From Seohaeicola saemankumensis (GTDB lineage Bacteria > Pseudomonadota > Alphaproteobacteria > Rhodobacterales > Rhodobacteraceae), in NCBI RefSeq assembly GCF_042678485.1, contig NZ_JBHTKR010000005.1:448626-512625 (forward strand): 64,000 bases of DNA, written 5' to 3'. The stretch's first letter is position 1. Each line of letters starts with the position of its first letter. The position numbers and the translations under genes are program-made. The notes under the pieces were generated by a model that was not told the DNA's origin, did not search any database, and was given only the letters and a program-made list of their open reading frames with translations. Shown here in pieces: positions 36,371 to 45,157 of this stretch.

Positions 36371-37189
36371 TCAGTGAGCGTTCAGCCCCAGGACATCGAC
36401 CATGTCGTATTCGCCCGGGTGACGCCCCTGCCCCCAAAGCGCGGCCTTCAGTGCGCCCCTGGCAAAGACCCCGCGATCGGTTGCGATGTGGCGCAGGATG
36501 ACCCGCTCGCCAGGAGCGGCGAACATGACGTCATGCTCGCCCACGATATCGCCGCCGCGAATGGCGGAAAATCCGATGTGGCCGCGCTCACGCGCACCGG
36601 TGATCCCTTCGCGGGCGGCGTCGCGCACATCCTCAAGCCGGACACCGCGCCCGATGGCCGCCGCCTCGCCCAGCATCAATGCCGTGCCGGAAGGGGCATC
36701 GACCTTGCGGTTGTGATGGGCCTCAATCACCTCGATGTCGAAATCCGCGTCCAGCGCGGCGGCAACCCGCTTTGTCAGCTGGACCAGCAGGTTGACACCC
36801 AGAGACATGTTGCCCGCCCGCACGACAACGGCATGGCGCGCCGCCGCCTTGATGGCGGCCAGATCATCCTCGGACAGGCCCGTGGTGCCGATGACATGCA
36901 CGGCGCGCGCCTGTGCCGCCAGTGCCGCGAATGCGACCGTGGCTGCAGGGCTGGTGAAGTCGATCACCGCCTGGGCATGGCGAAACGCCTCCAGCGGATC
37001 ATCGGTGACGGTCACGCCCAGTGCGGCCCCCCCCATGGCGGTACCCAGGTCCTGCCCGATCCAGTCATGGCCCGCGCGTTCCACCGCGCCGACCAGACGC
37101 GCCTGATCGCTGTCCGTGATGGTCTGCACCAGCATCCGGCCCATCCGGCCCGATACACCCGTCACCACGATTCCCGGCTTGTCCGTCAT
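36371..37189 (-). CDS. dapB: 4-hydroxy-tetrahydrodipicolinate reductase DapB
   Basis: A 272-residue NAD(P)H-dependent reductase in the lysine/diaminopimelate pathway. The N-terminal nucleotide-binding motif is VTGVSGRMGRML; the substrate site motif EAHHNRKVDAPSGTAL and the central NMSLGVNLLVQL are intact, and the length is normal. Although the frame is open for another 215 codons upstream, the ATG at 37189 has GAGGTGAG just before it and starts the family's usual sequence. It is divergent from rbfA, with 87 bp of shared promoter space. Confidence 0.96.
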   Translation of the reverse strand: MTDKPGIVVTGVSGRMGRMLVQTITDSDQARLVGAVERAGHDWIGQDLGTAMGGAALGVTVTDDPLEAFRHAQAVIDFTSPAATVAFAALAAQARAVHVIGTTGLSEDDLAAIKAAARHAVVVRAGNMSLGVNLLVQLTKRVAAALDADFDIEVIEAHHNRKVDAPSGTALMLGEAAAIGRGVRLEDVRDAAREGITGARERGHIGFSAIRGGDIVGEHDVMFAAPGERVILRHIATDRGVFARGALKAALWGQGRHPGEYDMVDVLGLNAH

Positions 37190-37276
37190 CCCGCTCACCT
37201 CGTCTGCCCGTTTCCGCATCTGCCGTCCCTCATATCCAAGCAACCGCCGCTTGGCAAAGCCTGCCGGAACGCTTAG

Positions 37277-37675
37277 ATGGGCGGCATGGTAAAAAGCACA
37301 TCTTCCTCTAGTCCGGGCCAACGACAGCTGCGCGTGGGCGAACTCATCCGCCGCACCCTGTCCGAGGTGCTGCTGCGCGGCGACGTTCATGACCCTGACC
37401 TCAACCGCATGTCCATCACCGTGGGCGAGGTGCGCGTGACCACCGATCTGCGCGTCGCCACGATCTATGTCTTGCCACTGGGCGGCGAAGGCAAGGACGA
37501 GGTGATCAAGCTTCTGGCCCGCAACAAGGGCGAGTTGAGGCGCATCATCGGCAAGAAGGTCGCCCTCAAGTTCGCGCCCGAGCTGCGGTTCCAGCTGGAC
37601 GAGACCTTTGACCGGATGGACGAAACGCGCCGCCTGTTCGCGCAGGACGCCGTCCGGCGCGACCTCGACGACTGA
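37277..37675 (+). CDS. rbfA: Ribosome-binding factor A
   Basis: A 132-residue KH-like protein that binds immature 30S subunits and helps 16S rRNA 5'-end maturation. It has the family start (RQLRVGELIRRTLSEVL) and the VHDPDLNRMSITVGEVRVT core, then the lysine/arginine helix GELRRIIGKKVALKFAPEL. Two starts are possible: ATG 37277 (GGAA at nine bases) and ATG 37286 (GGGCGG too near), so I keep the first. Its stop overlaps the ATG of the next gene by one base. truB, another ribosome/tRNA gene, lies 0.9 kb downstream. Confidence 0.93.
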   Translation: MGGMVKSTSSSSPGQRQLRVGELIRRTLSEVLLRGDVHDPDLNRMSITVGEVRVTTDLRVATIYVLPLGGEGKDEVIKLLARNKGELRRIIGKKVALKFAPELRFQLDETFDRMDETRRLFAQDAVRRDLDD

Positions 37676-38421
37676 TGCGCGCGCTGTCGGCGCTGATGGT
37701 CGGCCTGGTGGCCCTTGCCGCTTCCCGGGCCGTTGCGCTGGACTGTCGCGAAACCACATATGAAGACGTGCTCTATGCAATCTGCGAGGTCGACACCGCG
37801 ACAGAACGGCTGGAACTGTTCCTGAACGATCCAACGGGCCGGCCCCATGGTCATTTCAGCGCAATCGACGATGCGCTGGCCGCTTCGGGGCAGACCCTCG
37901 GCTTCGCGATGAACGCGGGCATGTATCATCAGGATCGGCGGCCCGTGGGCCTCTACATCGAGAACGGCGAAACCCTTGCGCCGCTGCAGACCCGCGAAAG
38001 CTATGGCAACTTCGGCCTGCTGCCGAACGGGTTGCTGTGCCTGACCGAAACCGGCGCACGGGTGATCGAGACGCTGCGCTACCGCGACACCGGGCCGGAC
38101 TGCCGGTCCGCCACCCAATCGGGGCCGATGCTGGTGATCGACGGCGCGCTGCATCCACGGTTCCTGCCCGACAGCACCTCGCGCTATATCCGCAACGGGG
38201 TCGGCACGACGGACGCGGGCGACCGCGCCGTTTTCGCCATCTCGCGCAATCCGGTCACCTTTCACCAGTTTGCCCGCTTCTTCCGCGATGCGCTTGGCCT
38301 GCGACAGGCGCTTTATTTCGACGGCAATATCTCGCGCCTGCATGCGCCGCAGATGGGACGCTCGGACAGCGGCTTTCGCATGGGGCCGATCATCGGCCTG
38401 CCTGTGCCCAAGGGCGACTGA
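37675..38421 (+). CDS. Exported phosphodiester glycosidase (NAGPA/DUF2233) family protein
   Basis: A 248-residue exported protein with signal peptide (cut near AVALDC). The NAGPA-family core is visible: FAMNAGMYHQDRRPVGLY, then SYGNFGLLPNG, TQSGPMLVIDG and RNGVGTTDAG, ending with LYFDGNISRLHAP. Homologues cleave phosphodiester glycosides or act in sporulation and exopolysaccharide handling; the bacterial substrate is unclear. It is translationally coupled to rbfA by a one-base overlap, a common arrangement here that does not prove a functional link. Confidence 0.85.
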   Translation: MRALSALMVGLVALAASRAVALDCRETTYEDVLYAICEVDTATERLELFLNDPTGRPHGHFSAIDDALAASGQTLGFAMNAGMYHQDRRPVGLYIENGETLAPLQTRESYGNFGLLPNGLLCLTETGARVIETLRYRDTGPDCRSATQSGPMLVIDGALHPRFLPDSTSRYIRNGVGTTDAGDRAVFAISRNPVTFHQFARFFRDALGLRQALYFDGNISRLHAPQMGRSDSGFRMGPIIGLPVPKGD

Positions 38422-38426
38422 TCCCG

Positions 38427-38448
38427 CTTCATCGTTCCGCAAATACTC
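38427..38448 (-). repeat. 22-bp intergenic element, copy C (GAGTATTT subtype)
   Basis: On the minus strand it reads GAGTATTT-GC-GGAACGATG-AAG. It lies six bases after the stop of the phosphodiester glycosidase gene but is oriented against it, in the gap before truB. Confidence 0.7.
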
Positions 38449-38542
38449 AAAACCCGCAGCAGGCCGTCGCCGCAACGCCAGCGTTTGACAGACCGACGCC
38501 CTTGGGCTAGGCCCCGCGCTCTGACAGGAACGGGACAAAGCC

Positions 38543-39451
38543 ATGGGACGCAAGCGCAAGGGTCGTGACATTTCGGGCTGGCTGGTAGTGGACAAGCCCG
38601 CGGGCCTGACCTCGACCGCCGTGGTCAACAAGGTGCGCTGGGCGCTGGATGCCAACAAGGCAGGGCATGCCGGCACGCTGGACCCCGAAGCGACCGGCGT
38701 TCTGGCCGTGGCGCTGGGCGAGGCCACCAAGACCGTCCCCTATATCACCGACGCGCTGAAAGCCTACCGTTTCACGATCCGGCTGGGACAGGCCACCAAT
38801 ACAGACGATGCCGAAGGCGAAGTGATCGCCACCTCGGACATCCGCCCCGATGACGCCACCATCAAGGAGGCGCTGCATGCCTTTGTCGGTGACATCATGC
38901 AGGTGCCGCCGCGGTTTTCCGCCGTCAAGATCGACGGGGAACGCGCCTACAAGCTGGCCCGCGATGACGCCGAATTCGAGATTGCAGCACGGCCCTTGTG
39001 GGTCGAGGAACTGGTGATGACGGACCGGCCCGATGCTGATCATGTCGTTTTGGAAATGACCTGCGGCAAGGGCGGCTATGTCCGGTCGATCGCGCGCGAC
39101 CTGGGCGAGGCGCTGGGTTGCCATGCCCATGTCGTGACCCTGCGCCGCGTCTGGTCCGGCCCGTTCGAGGCAACGGACGGGTTGACGCTGGATCAGATCG
39201 ACGCCATGGCCCGGACGCCCGAACTTGACGCCCATGTGCTGCCGCTGGAAACCGGCCTTGCCGACCTGCCCGAACTGCGCTGCACGCCGGAGGGCGCCGC
39301 GAAACTGCGAAACGGCAATCCCGGCATGGTGCTGGCCTCCGATGTCGAATACGGCGACGAAGCCTGGGCCAGCCTGGACGGACACGCCGTGGCGGTCGGC
39401 ATCTACAAGGCCGGCGAACTGCACCCGAGCCGCGTGTTCAACCGGGACTGA
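38543..39451 (+). CDS. truB: tRNA pseudouridine(55) synthase TruB
   Basis: A 302-residue synthase that makes pseudouridine 55 in the tRNA T-loop. The catalytic aspartate lies in GHAGTLDPEATGVL, near residue 49; the family motifs GWLVVDKPAGLTST, VPPRFSAVKIDGERAYKLAR and KGGYVRSIARDLGEALG are all present. The start ATG is close behind GACAGGAACGGGACA. It follows the glycosidase gene on the plus strand after 121 bp and precedes the DUF1643 gene by 47 bp. Confidence 0.96.
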   Translation: MGRKRKGRDISGWLVVDKPAGLTSTAVVNKVRWALDANKAGHAGTLDPEATGVLAVALGEATKTVPYITDALKAYRFTIRLGQATNTDDAEGEVIATSDIRPDDATIKEALHAFVGDIMQVPPRFSAVKIDGERAYKLARDDAEFEIAARPLWVEELVMTDRPDADHVVLEMTCGKGGYVRSIARDLGEALGCHAHVVTLRRVWSGPFEATDGLTLDQIDAMARTPELDAHVLPLETGLADLPELRCTPEGAAKLRNGNPGMVLASDVEYGDEAWASLDGHAVAVGIYKAGELHPSRVFNRD

Positions 39452-39498
39452 GGCGCGGCCGCCTTGCAAACCGGTGGCGGGCAAGGCACAACCAAGCC

Positions 39499-40032
39499 AT
39501 GATCACACGCGATTTCCTGAAAGGCGACGCGCAGTCCACGGCAGTCTATTCCGACTGCGAACGCTACCGTTACCTGCTGACACGCACCTGGAATGCGACG
39601 GGGCCGCGCGCGCTGTTCGTGATGCTCAACCCGTCAACCGCGACCGAGGCACAGAACGACCCCACGGTGGAACGCTGCGAACGCCGTGCCCGCGCGCTGG
39701 GTTTCGGCAGCTTTCGTGTCACCAACATCTTTGCCTGGCGCGACACCGATCCGCGCGCGATGCGCGCCGCATCCGATCCGGTCGGGCCCGCCAACGATAA
39801 GGCCATCGCCCAAAGCTGTGAATGGGCTGCGGGGGCGCAGGATCGCATCATCGCCGCCTGGGGCACCCACGGCGCCCATCTGGATCGCGGCGCTTGCGTC
39901 GAACGCCTGCTGCGCGCGCAACGGCAACCCTTGCATCACCTTGGCCTGACCAAGGACGGACACCCCAAGCATCCGCTCTATATCTCCTATGACCAGAAGC
40001 CGATCCTCTGGCCCGCCCATCGAAATTGCTGA
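39499..40032 (+). CDS. DUF1643 protein
   Basis: A 177-residue soluble protein with the DUF1643 signatures LFVMLNPSTATEAQNDPTV, near residue 40, and FRVTNIFAWRDTDP. The core also has CEWAAGAQDRIIAAWGTHG and a C-terminal GHPKHPLYI. The family is widely scattered in bacteria and has no known reaction; the Asn/Ser/Thr-rich first motif suggests nucleotide binding. The gene follows truB closely on the same strand and its end is 31 bp before the DUF5665 gene. Confidence 0.85.
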   Translation: MITRDFLKGDAQSTAVYSDCERYRYLLTRTWNATGPRALFVMLNPSTATEAQNDPTVERCERRARALGFGSFRVTNIFAWRDTDPRAMRAASDPVGPANDKAIAQSCEWAAGAQDRIIAAWGTHGAHLDRGACVERLLRAQRQPLHHLGLTKDGHPKHPLYISYDQKPILWPAHRNC

Positions 40033-40063
40033 CCCCATTCCCGAACCGCAGAAAGGACCGCAG

Positions 40064-40378
40064 ATGACAGGCAGCCCCCGGCCACAATCCCCGGACGATC
40101 AGGCCGAAGCGATGCGCGCGCTTGCCCGCGAAGTTGCACGTCTGAACGCGCATCGCTTCATCAAGGTGCACAACTCGATCTGGCGGCTGGTGGGGTTCCA
40201 GTTCCTGCGGGGTCTGGCCTTTGGCCTCGGCTCGGTTCTGGGGGCCTCGATCCTTGTGTCTGCCCTGGCCTGGTGGGTGTCGCAGTTCGAATTCCTGCCG
40301 ATCATCGGCGAATGGGCGTCGGAGCTTGCGAAAGAGATCGACCTGAGCCGCGGCCTTGACGGCGGCAGCCAGAATTAA
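40064..40378 (+). CDS. DUF5665 membrane protein
   Basis: A 104-residue protein with one strong hydrophobic segment, about residues 47-70 (FLRGLAFGLGSVLGASILVS), preceded by HNSIWRLVGFQF, which matches DUF5665. The N-terminal third is polar, the C-terminal tail acidic. AAAGGA lies seven bases before the ATG at 40064, which is the reason for choosing it over upstream in-frame starts inside the DUF1643 gene. Function is unknown; probably a single-pass inner-membrane protein. Confidence 0.8.
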   Translation: MTGSPRPQSPDDQAEAMRALAREVARLNAHRFIKVHNSIWRLVGFQFLRGLAFGLGSVLGASILVSALAWWVSQFEFLPIIGEWASELAKEIDLSRGLDGGSQN

Positions 40379-40466
40379 CCACGCAGTCAGAACGGATTTG
40401 ACCCAAACCCTGTCTTCATGGCTGGGTGATGTGGGGTGATCTTTTCTGTGCGGTGCAGGGTTCTTC

Positions 40467-41471
40467 ATGTTGATCTTGACAGGCATCATCGGCCTGATGC
40501 TTGCCAGTGCGGCCTTTGTCGGACTGGCGGGCGCATCGGACACCGATGACACCGCGGAAACCGACGGGCAGCCAGACACCGGCCTTGACGCGCCAATGGG
40601 CAACGCCGCGACGGCCGGTTCCGGTCTTTCCGACATCATGGATGCCACTGAACTGCCGCCCCTGCCGGACGACAGTGACGAAACCGACCGGATTCTGGCC
40701 GGCCAGAGCGGCCCCGACCTGATCGCAGGCGGCGCCGGTGACGACCAGATCGGCGGGCGCCAGGGCAATGACACGCTCATGGGCGCCGAAGGGCGCGATG
40801 ACCTGCATGGTGCCGAAGGCGATGATCTTGTGATCGGCGGTCCGGGCAACGATCACCTTTATGGCGGCACGGGCGATGACAGCCTGTCCGGCGGCGAGGG
40901 CGATGACCTGCTGTTCGGTCAGAACGGTGATGACACCCTGGACGGTGGCCCCGGCATGGACAGCCTGCATGGTGGTGACGGAACGGATCAGCTGTTCGGC
41001 GCGGCCGGCAACGATGCGCTGCATGGCGGATTGGGCCATGACAGCCTGACCGGCGGGCCAGGCCATGACAGCCTGTTCGGCGGCGCGGGCCACGACATCC
41101 TGATCGGCCATCGTCCCGAGGACGCGGAACAATCCGACGCGGATTACCTGAATGGCGCGGACGGCGACGACACGATCCTGGCGGGCAGCGGTGACATCGC
41201 CACGGGCGGGCGGGGCGCAGATCTTTTCCAGCTGGGGCACTGGATCAGGGATCCGGTCGAGGTGGTGGATTTCGACCCGACCGAGGACCGCCTGATCATC
41301 ATCTTCGACGATAGCAGTGCCGATCCCCCCCTGATCGAGCTGCGCGACGATGACGGTGGATCAGGCCAGGTCAATCTCTATCTGGATGGCGCGCATGTTG
41401 CCTCGTTGTCGGGCGCAAACGGCCTGATGCTGTCTGACATCGCGATCCTGGGACAGTCACAGGCAACATGA
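40467..41471 (+). CDS. RTX (hemolysin-type calcium-binding) repeat protein with N-terminal hydrophobic anchor
   Basis: A 334-residue protein whose middle, about residues 80-215, is built of consecutive GGxGxDxLx nonapeptides (for example GGAGDDQIGG, GGTGDDSLSGG, GGAGHDILIG), which bind calcium in a parallel beta-roll. The final 90 residues resemble the type-I-secretion tail region of RTX proteins (ADLFQLGHWI, then VVDFDPTEDRLII). Unusually it begins with a hydrophobic stretch (MLILTGIIGLMLASAAFVGL) that looks like a membrane anchor or signal. It is followed by a strong terminator. No secretion ABC transporter is nearby. Confidence 0.85.
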   Translation: MLILTGIIGLMLASAAFVGLAGASDTDDTAETDGQPDTGLDAPMGNAATAGSGLSDIMDATELPPLPDDSDETDRILAGQSGPDLIAGGAGDDQIGGRQGNDTLMGAEGRDDLHGAEGDDLVIGGPGNDHLYGGTGDDSLSGGEGDDLLFGQNGDDTLDGGPGMDSLHGGDGTDQLFGAAGNDALHGGLGHDSLTGGPGHDSLFGGAGHDILIGHRPEDAEQSDADYLNGADGDDTILAGSGDIATGGRGADLFQLGHWIRDPVEVVDFDPTEDRLIIIFDDSSADPPLIELRDDDGGSGQVNLYLDGAHVASLSGANGLMLSDIAILGQSQAT

Positions 41472-41488
41472 TACCCGTTCGGGAAACG

Positions 41489-41535
41489 CAACCGGTCCAG
41501 GGCCTGCCGCCCCTGACCGGTTGCGATTTCTCCTT
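41489..41535 (+). terminator. Large hairpin terminator between the RTX gene and rpsO
   Basis: A 10-bp perfect stem (GCAACCGGTC with GACCGGTTGC) continues after one bulged base with four more pairs (AGGG/CCCT), followed by a pyrimidine-rich TTTCTCCTTT tract. It should end RTX transcription; a location in the rpsO leader is the alternative. Confidence 0.7.
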
Positions 41536-41662
41536 TCCAAATGGGGTGATTTCCCCTATACGCGCGCAATCCACGCCGGATTCCCCGGCTGGATATCTCC
41601 ACGGACCCTGCTGGACGACATCCCGGCTTGTGCCCTCCACCTTTCATTCAAAGGAGACCCCG

Positions 41663-41932
41663 ATGTCGATTACTGTCGAAGAAAAAGCACGTGTGATCAA
41701 AGAATTCGCGACTAAAGAAGGCGACACCGGTTCGCCCGAAGTACAGGTTGCGATCCTGACCTCGCGCATTTCCACGCTGACCGAGCACTTCAAGACCCAT
41801 AAGAAGGACAACCACGGTCGCCGTGGCCTTCTGATGATGGTGGCCCAGCGCCGCAAGCTGCTGGATTACCTGAAGGCAAAGGAAGAGGCCCGTTATCAGG
41901 ACCTCATCAAGCGCCTCGGCATCCGTCGCTGA
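41663..41932 (+). CDS. rpsO: 30S ribosomal protein S15
   Basis: An 89-residue ribosomal protein, exactly the family length, that binds 16S rRNA helices 20-22 early in assembly. The diagnostic motif GSPEVQVAILTSRISTLTEHF (shown here in part) and RRGLLMMVAQRRKLLDYL are intact. AAAGGAG lies eight bases before the ATG. It is followed by an intrinsic terminator and then pnp, the classic rpsO-pnp order, in which the two can be partly co-transcribed. Confidence 0.97.
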   Translation: MSITVEEKARVIKEFATKEGDTGSPEVQVAILTSRISTLTEHFKTHKKDNHGRRGLLMMVAQRRKLLDYLKAKEEARYQDLIKRLGIRR

Positions 41933-41945
41933 GACAAGACACAGG

Positions 41946-41973
41946 ACCGCGCCCCCCAAAAGGGCGCGGTTTT
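41946..41973 (+). terminator. Intrinsic terminator between rpsO and pnp
   Basis: A 9-bp perfect stem (ACCGCGCCC with GGGCGCGGT, 7-nt loop) followed by TTT, 14 bp after the rpsO stop. Confidence 0.88.
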
Positions 41974-42106
41974 GACATGATCCGATTGCTGTTCCGTCGG
42001 GCTTTGCGGCGATGGCAGGATGACTGAAATGGAAGCCAGGGGGCAATACGGCCCCAGATGAAACGGCCAAAGGGGATGGGCCCCGGAGGCCAAGATAGGA
42101 TACGAG

Positions 42107-44245
42107 ATGTTTAACGTAACGACCAAAACGATGCAGTGGGGCGATGAGACGCTGACACTGGAAACGGGCAAGATCGCCCGCCAGGCAGATGGCACCGTCA
42201 TCGCGACCCTGGGCGAAACCTCGGTGATGGCTAACGTCACCTTCGCCAAGGAACCCAAGCCGGGTCAGGATTTCTTTCCGCTGACCGTCCATTATCAGGA
42301 AAAATACTATGCTGCCGGCAAGGTGCCGGGCGGCTTCTTCAAGCGCGAAGCGCGTCCGACCGAAAAGGAAACGCTGACCGCGCGCCTGATCGACCGTCCG
42401 ATCCGCCCGCTGTTCGTCGAAGGTTTCAAGAACGAAGTGCTGGTGATGTGCACCGTGCTGTCGCATGACCTGGTGAACGACCCCGATGTGGTTGCGATGA
42501 TCGCGGCCTCTGCCGCCCTGACCCTGTCGGGCGCGCCCTTCATGGGTCCGATCGCGGGCTGCCGCGTGGGCTATGTGGACGGCGAATACGTCCTCAACCC
42601 TTCGGTCGATGACATGCAGAACCTGCGCAACAACCCCGAGCAGCGCCTTGATCTGGTTGTCGCAGGCACCAAGGACGCCGTGATGATGGTGGAATCGGAA
42701 GCCTATGAGCTGACCGAGGCCGAGATGCTGGGCGCCGTCGTCTTCGCGCATCAGCAGATCCAGCCGGTGATCGACCTGATCATTGACCTGGCCGAAGCCG
42801 CGGCCAAGGAACCGTTCAACTTCCAGCCCGCCGATTACAGCGAACTTTACGCTGCCGTGAAGGCGGCGGGCGAAGACAAGATCCGCGGCGCCTACGCGAT
42901 CACGGACAAGCAGGCACGCACCACTGCCGTTGCCGAAGCAAAGGCCGCCATCAAGGCCGCCCTGACCGAGGAACAGCTGGCCGATGCCAACCTGGGCACG
43001 GCGCTGAAAAAGCTGGAAGCCAGCGTTCTGCGCGGCGATGTGGTCAAGACCGGCAAGCGGATCGACGGACGTGACACGACCACCGTGCGCCCGATCGTCT
43101 GCGAAACCGGCCTGCTGCCGCGCACCCATGGTTCGGCCCTGTTTACCCGCGGGGAAACCCAGGGCCTGGTCGTGACCACGCTGGGCACCGGCGATGACGA
43201 GCAGTTCATCGACGCGCTGCATGGCAACTTCAAATCCAACTTCATGCTGCATTACAACTTCCCCCCCTATTCGGTGGGCGAGGTTGGTCGCGTGTCTGGA
43301 CCGGGTCGCCGCGAAATCGGCCACGGCAAACTGGCATGGCGCGCCCTTCAGGCCGTTCTGCCCGCAGCCACCGATTTCCCCTACACGATCCGCATCGTGT
43401 CCGAGATCACGGAATCGAACGGCTCGTCCTCGATGGCGTCGGTCTGCGGTGGCTCTTTGTCGATGATGGATGCCGGTGTTCCCCTGAAAGCGCCGGTCGC
43501 CGGTGTGGCCATGGGCCTGATCCTGGAAGATGACGGCTCTTATGCCGTGCTGACAGACATCCTGGGTGACGAAGACCACCTGGGCGACATGGACTTCAAG
43601 GTTGCCGGCACCGAGAACGGGATCACCAGCCTTCAGATGGACATCAAGGTTGCAGGCATCACGCCCGAGATCATGGAGAAAGCCCTGGCGCAAGCCAAGG
43701 ACGGCCGTATCCACATCCTCGGTGAGATGAACAAGGCCCTGTCCGGCGCGGCTGATTTCTCGATCCACGCACCGCGCATCGAGACGATGCAGATCCCGAC
43801 CGACAAGATCCGTGAAGTGATCGGTTCCGGCGGCAAGGTCATCCGCGAGATCGTGGAAGTGTCCGGTGCCAAGGTCGACATCAACGATGACGGCATCATC
43901 AAGATCGCTTCGCCCAACGGCGATTCGATCAAGAAAGCCTATGACATGATCTGGTCCATCGTGGCCGAGCCGGAAGAAGGCAAGATCTACAAGGGCACCG
44001 TGGTCAAGCTGGTCGATTTCGGCGCGTTCGTGAACTTCTTCGGCAAGCGCGACGGCCTGGTGCACGTGTCCCAGATCGAAAACCGCCGCCTGAACCATCC
44101 GTCGGATGTGCTCAAGGAAGGTCAGGAAGTCTGGGTCAAGCTGCTGGGCTTCGACGATCGCGGCAAGGTGCGCCTGGCGATGAAATCGGTGAACCAGGAA
44201 ACCGGCGAAGAGATCACCAAGGAAGAGGCGGAAGCGGGCGAATAA
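42107..44245 (+). CDS. pnp: Polyribonucleotide nucleotidyltransferase (PNPase)
   Basis: A 712-residue phosphorolytic 3'-5' exoribonuclease. Two RNase PH domains (about 1-220 and 320-545) flank an all-alpha linker; the catalytic GGS region is SSSMASVCGGSLSMMDAGVP. A KH domain (about 555-615; IGSGGKVIREI) and an S1 domain (about 622-690; YKGTVVKLVDFGAFVNF) follow. The protein is complete. The long opposite-strand frame across this gene is a codon-use shadow. It is preceded by the rpsO terminator and a 130-bp leader and followed by a strong terminator. Confidence 0.97.
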   Translation: MFNVTTKTMQWGDETLTLETGKIARQADGTVIATLGETSVMANVTFAKEPKPGQDFFPLTVHYQEKYYAAGKVPGGFFKREARPTEKETLTARLIDRPIRPLFVEGFKNEVLVMCTVLSHDLVNDPDVVAMIAASAALTLSGAPFMGPIAGCRVGYVDGEYVLNPSVDDMQNLRNNPEQRLDLVVAGTKDAVMMVESEAYELTEAEMLGAVVFAHQQIQPVIDLIIDLAEAAAKEPFNFQPADYSELYAAVKAAGEDKIRGAYAITDKQARTTAVAEAKAAIKAALTEEQLADANLGTALKKLEASVLRGDVVKTGKRIDGRDTTTVRPIVCETGLLPRTHGSALFTRGETQGLVVTTLGTGDDEQFIDALHGNFKSNFMLHYNFPPYSVGEVGRVSGPGRREIGHGKLAWRALQAVLPAATDFPYTIRIVSEITESNGSSSMASVCGGSLSMMDAGVPLKAPVAGVAMGLILEDDGSYAVLTDILGDEDHLGDMDFKVAGTENGITSLQMDIKVAGITPEIMEKALAQAKDGRIHILGEMNKALSGAADFSIHAPRIETMQIPTDKIREVIGSGGKVIREIVEVSGAKVDINDDGIIKIASPNGDSIKKAYDMIWSIVAEPEEGKIYKGTVVKLVDFGAFVNFFGKRDGLVHVSQIENRRLNHPSDVLKEGQEVWVKLLGFDDRGKVRLAMKSVNQETGEEITKEEAEAGE

Positions 44246-44269
44246 GCCCCCTTTCACCTTGGAATGGAC

Positions 44270-44302
44270 AAGGCCCCGATGGCAGCATCGGGGCCTTTTT
44301 TT
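44270..44302 (+). terminator. Intrinsic terminator of pnp
   Basis: An 11-bp perfect stem (AAGGCCCCGAT with ATCGGGGCCTT, 6-nt loop) running into a seven-T tract, 24 bp after the pnp stop. It is a textbook rho-independent terminator. Confidence 0.95.
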
Positions 44303-44394
44303 GTTTGGCATGACGGGATGAATTGACAGCCTGTTCACCGCTGTTCATGGTTCGCGCATGGTTCCGTTTTTGGTTAACGAGTGAGCGTGTAGCG

Positions 44395-45153
44395 ATGACG
44401 ACCGAGAGCCTCGAAATAATCCCCGCAGCAGAAATCTATGATGGCGTCCGTCTGAGTACGGAGATGACGCCAGACATGGGCGCCATGTCCGCGCCAAAGG
44501 GCGTTGCCCTTGTGCTGCACGGCTTTGACCTGATGAAGAACCATCAACCCGGACAAGCCTTGCTTGTCGCCGTCGACTGGCTGCGTTTCAAGCTGGAAAA
44601 ACAGGGCTATCAGGTCATTTTCGGGCGCTACAATACCCACCAGTCGTTCATCTATGGCGCGCAAGAGATCGCGGCATACCTCAAGAACAACAACGTTCCC
44701 ACGAACAACCTGTCGATCTTCGCCTATTCGATGGGCGGTTTGGTTGCACGTCAGATGATCGCAAATGGCCTGAAGCCAAAGCGGCTTTTCACCTATTGCA
44801 CACCGCATCTGGGAACCATGCTGCATGTGCCCCCCGTCAACCACGGCGCCATGTCCATGATGCCGATCAGCCAGGATCTGGGCAAACTGAACAAGAACGC
44901 GACCGAAACGGCCTTTCGCAGCAATATTACGGCAATCGGGTTCAGCCATGCCAACCCCTCGCCGCAACTGCATGACGGCGTGGTGGACATCAATTCGGCC
45001 ACGGGTCTTGGCCTTGGCTTCGGGCGGCCCGTGCATTGGCTGTCCATGCGCGTCGGGCCGCAATTGCCTCTTGATCCGCACGGTGCGGTACAGAACTTGC
45101 CGGACATCGAGCCGGCCCTGTCGATGTTCGTCGGGGACGTTCTGAAAGGCTGA
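44395..45153 (+). CDS. Alpha/beta-hydrolase (lipase/esterase-like)
   Basis: A 252-residue protein of the alpha/beta-hydrolase superfamily. The oxyanion-side motif VALVLHGFDLM (near residue 40) and the nucleophile elbow AYSMGGL (near 120) are clear; a candidate catalytic His lies in the late QLHDGVVDIN or in HWLS. It resembles PGAP1/lipase-class proteins that act on lipids. No signal peptide is seen, so it is likely cytosolic. The ATG at 44395 gives the natural family start; the site before it (GAGTGAG) is weak. It is probably co-transcribed with the 133-residue gene five bases downstream. Confidence 0.78.
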   Translation: MTTESLEIIPAAEIYDGVRLSTEMTPDMGAMSAPKGVALVLHGFDLMKNHQPGQALLVAVDWLRFKLEKQGYQVIFGRYNTHQSFIYGAQEIAAYLKNNNVPTNNLSIFAYSMGGLVARQMIANGLKPKRLFTYCTPHLGTMLHVPPVNHGAMSMMPISQDLGKLNKNATETAFRSNITAIGFSHANPSPQLHDGVVDINSATGLGLGFGRPVHWLSMRVGPQLPLDPHGAVQNLPDIEPALSMFVGDVLKG

Positions 45154-45157
45154 CACG

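Noticed and set aside
41648..44338. A very long open frame (896 codons) on the minus strand opposite rpsO and pnp
   Set aside because: It mirrors the codon pattern of pnp, is His/Gly/Asp-rich without family features, and covers a certain essential gene; it is a GC-rich shadow frame.
44333..44346. A LexA-like GTTC-N6-GTTC upstream of the esterase
   Set aside because: Spacing is six, while the alphaproteobacterial LexA site needs seven; no SOS link to the gene is expected.
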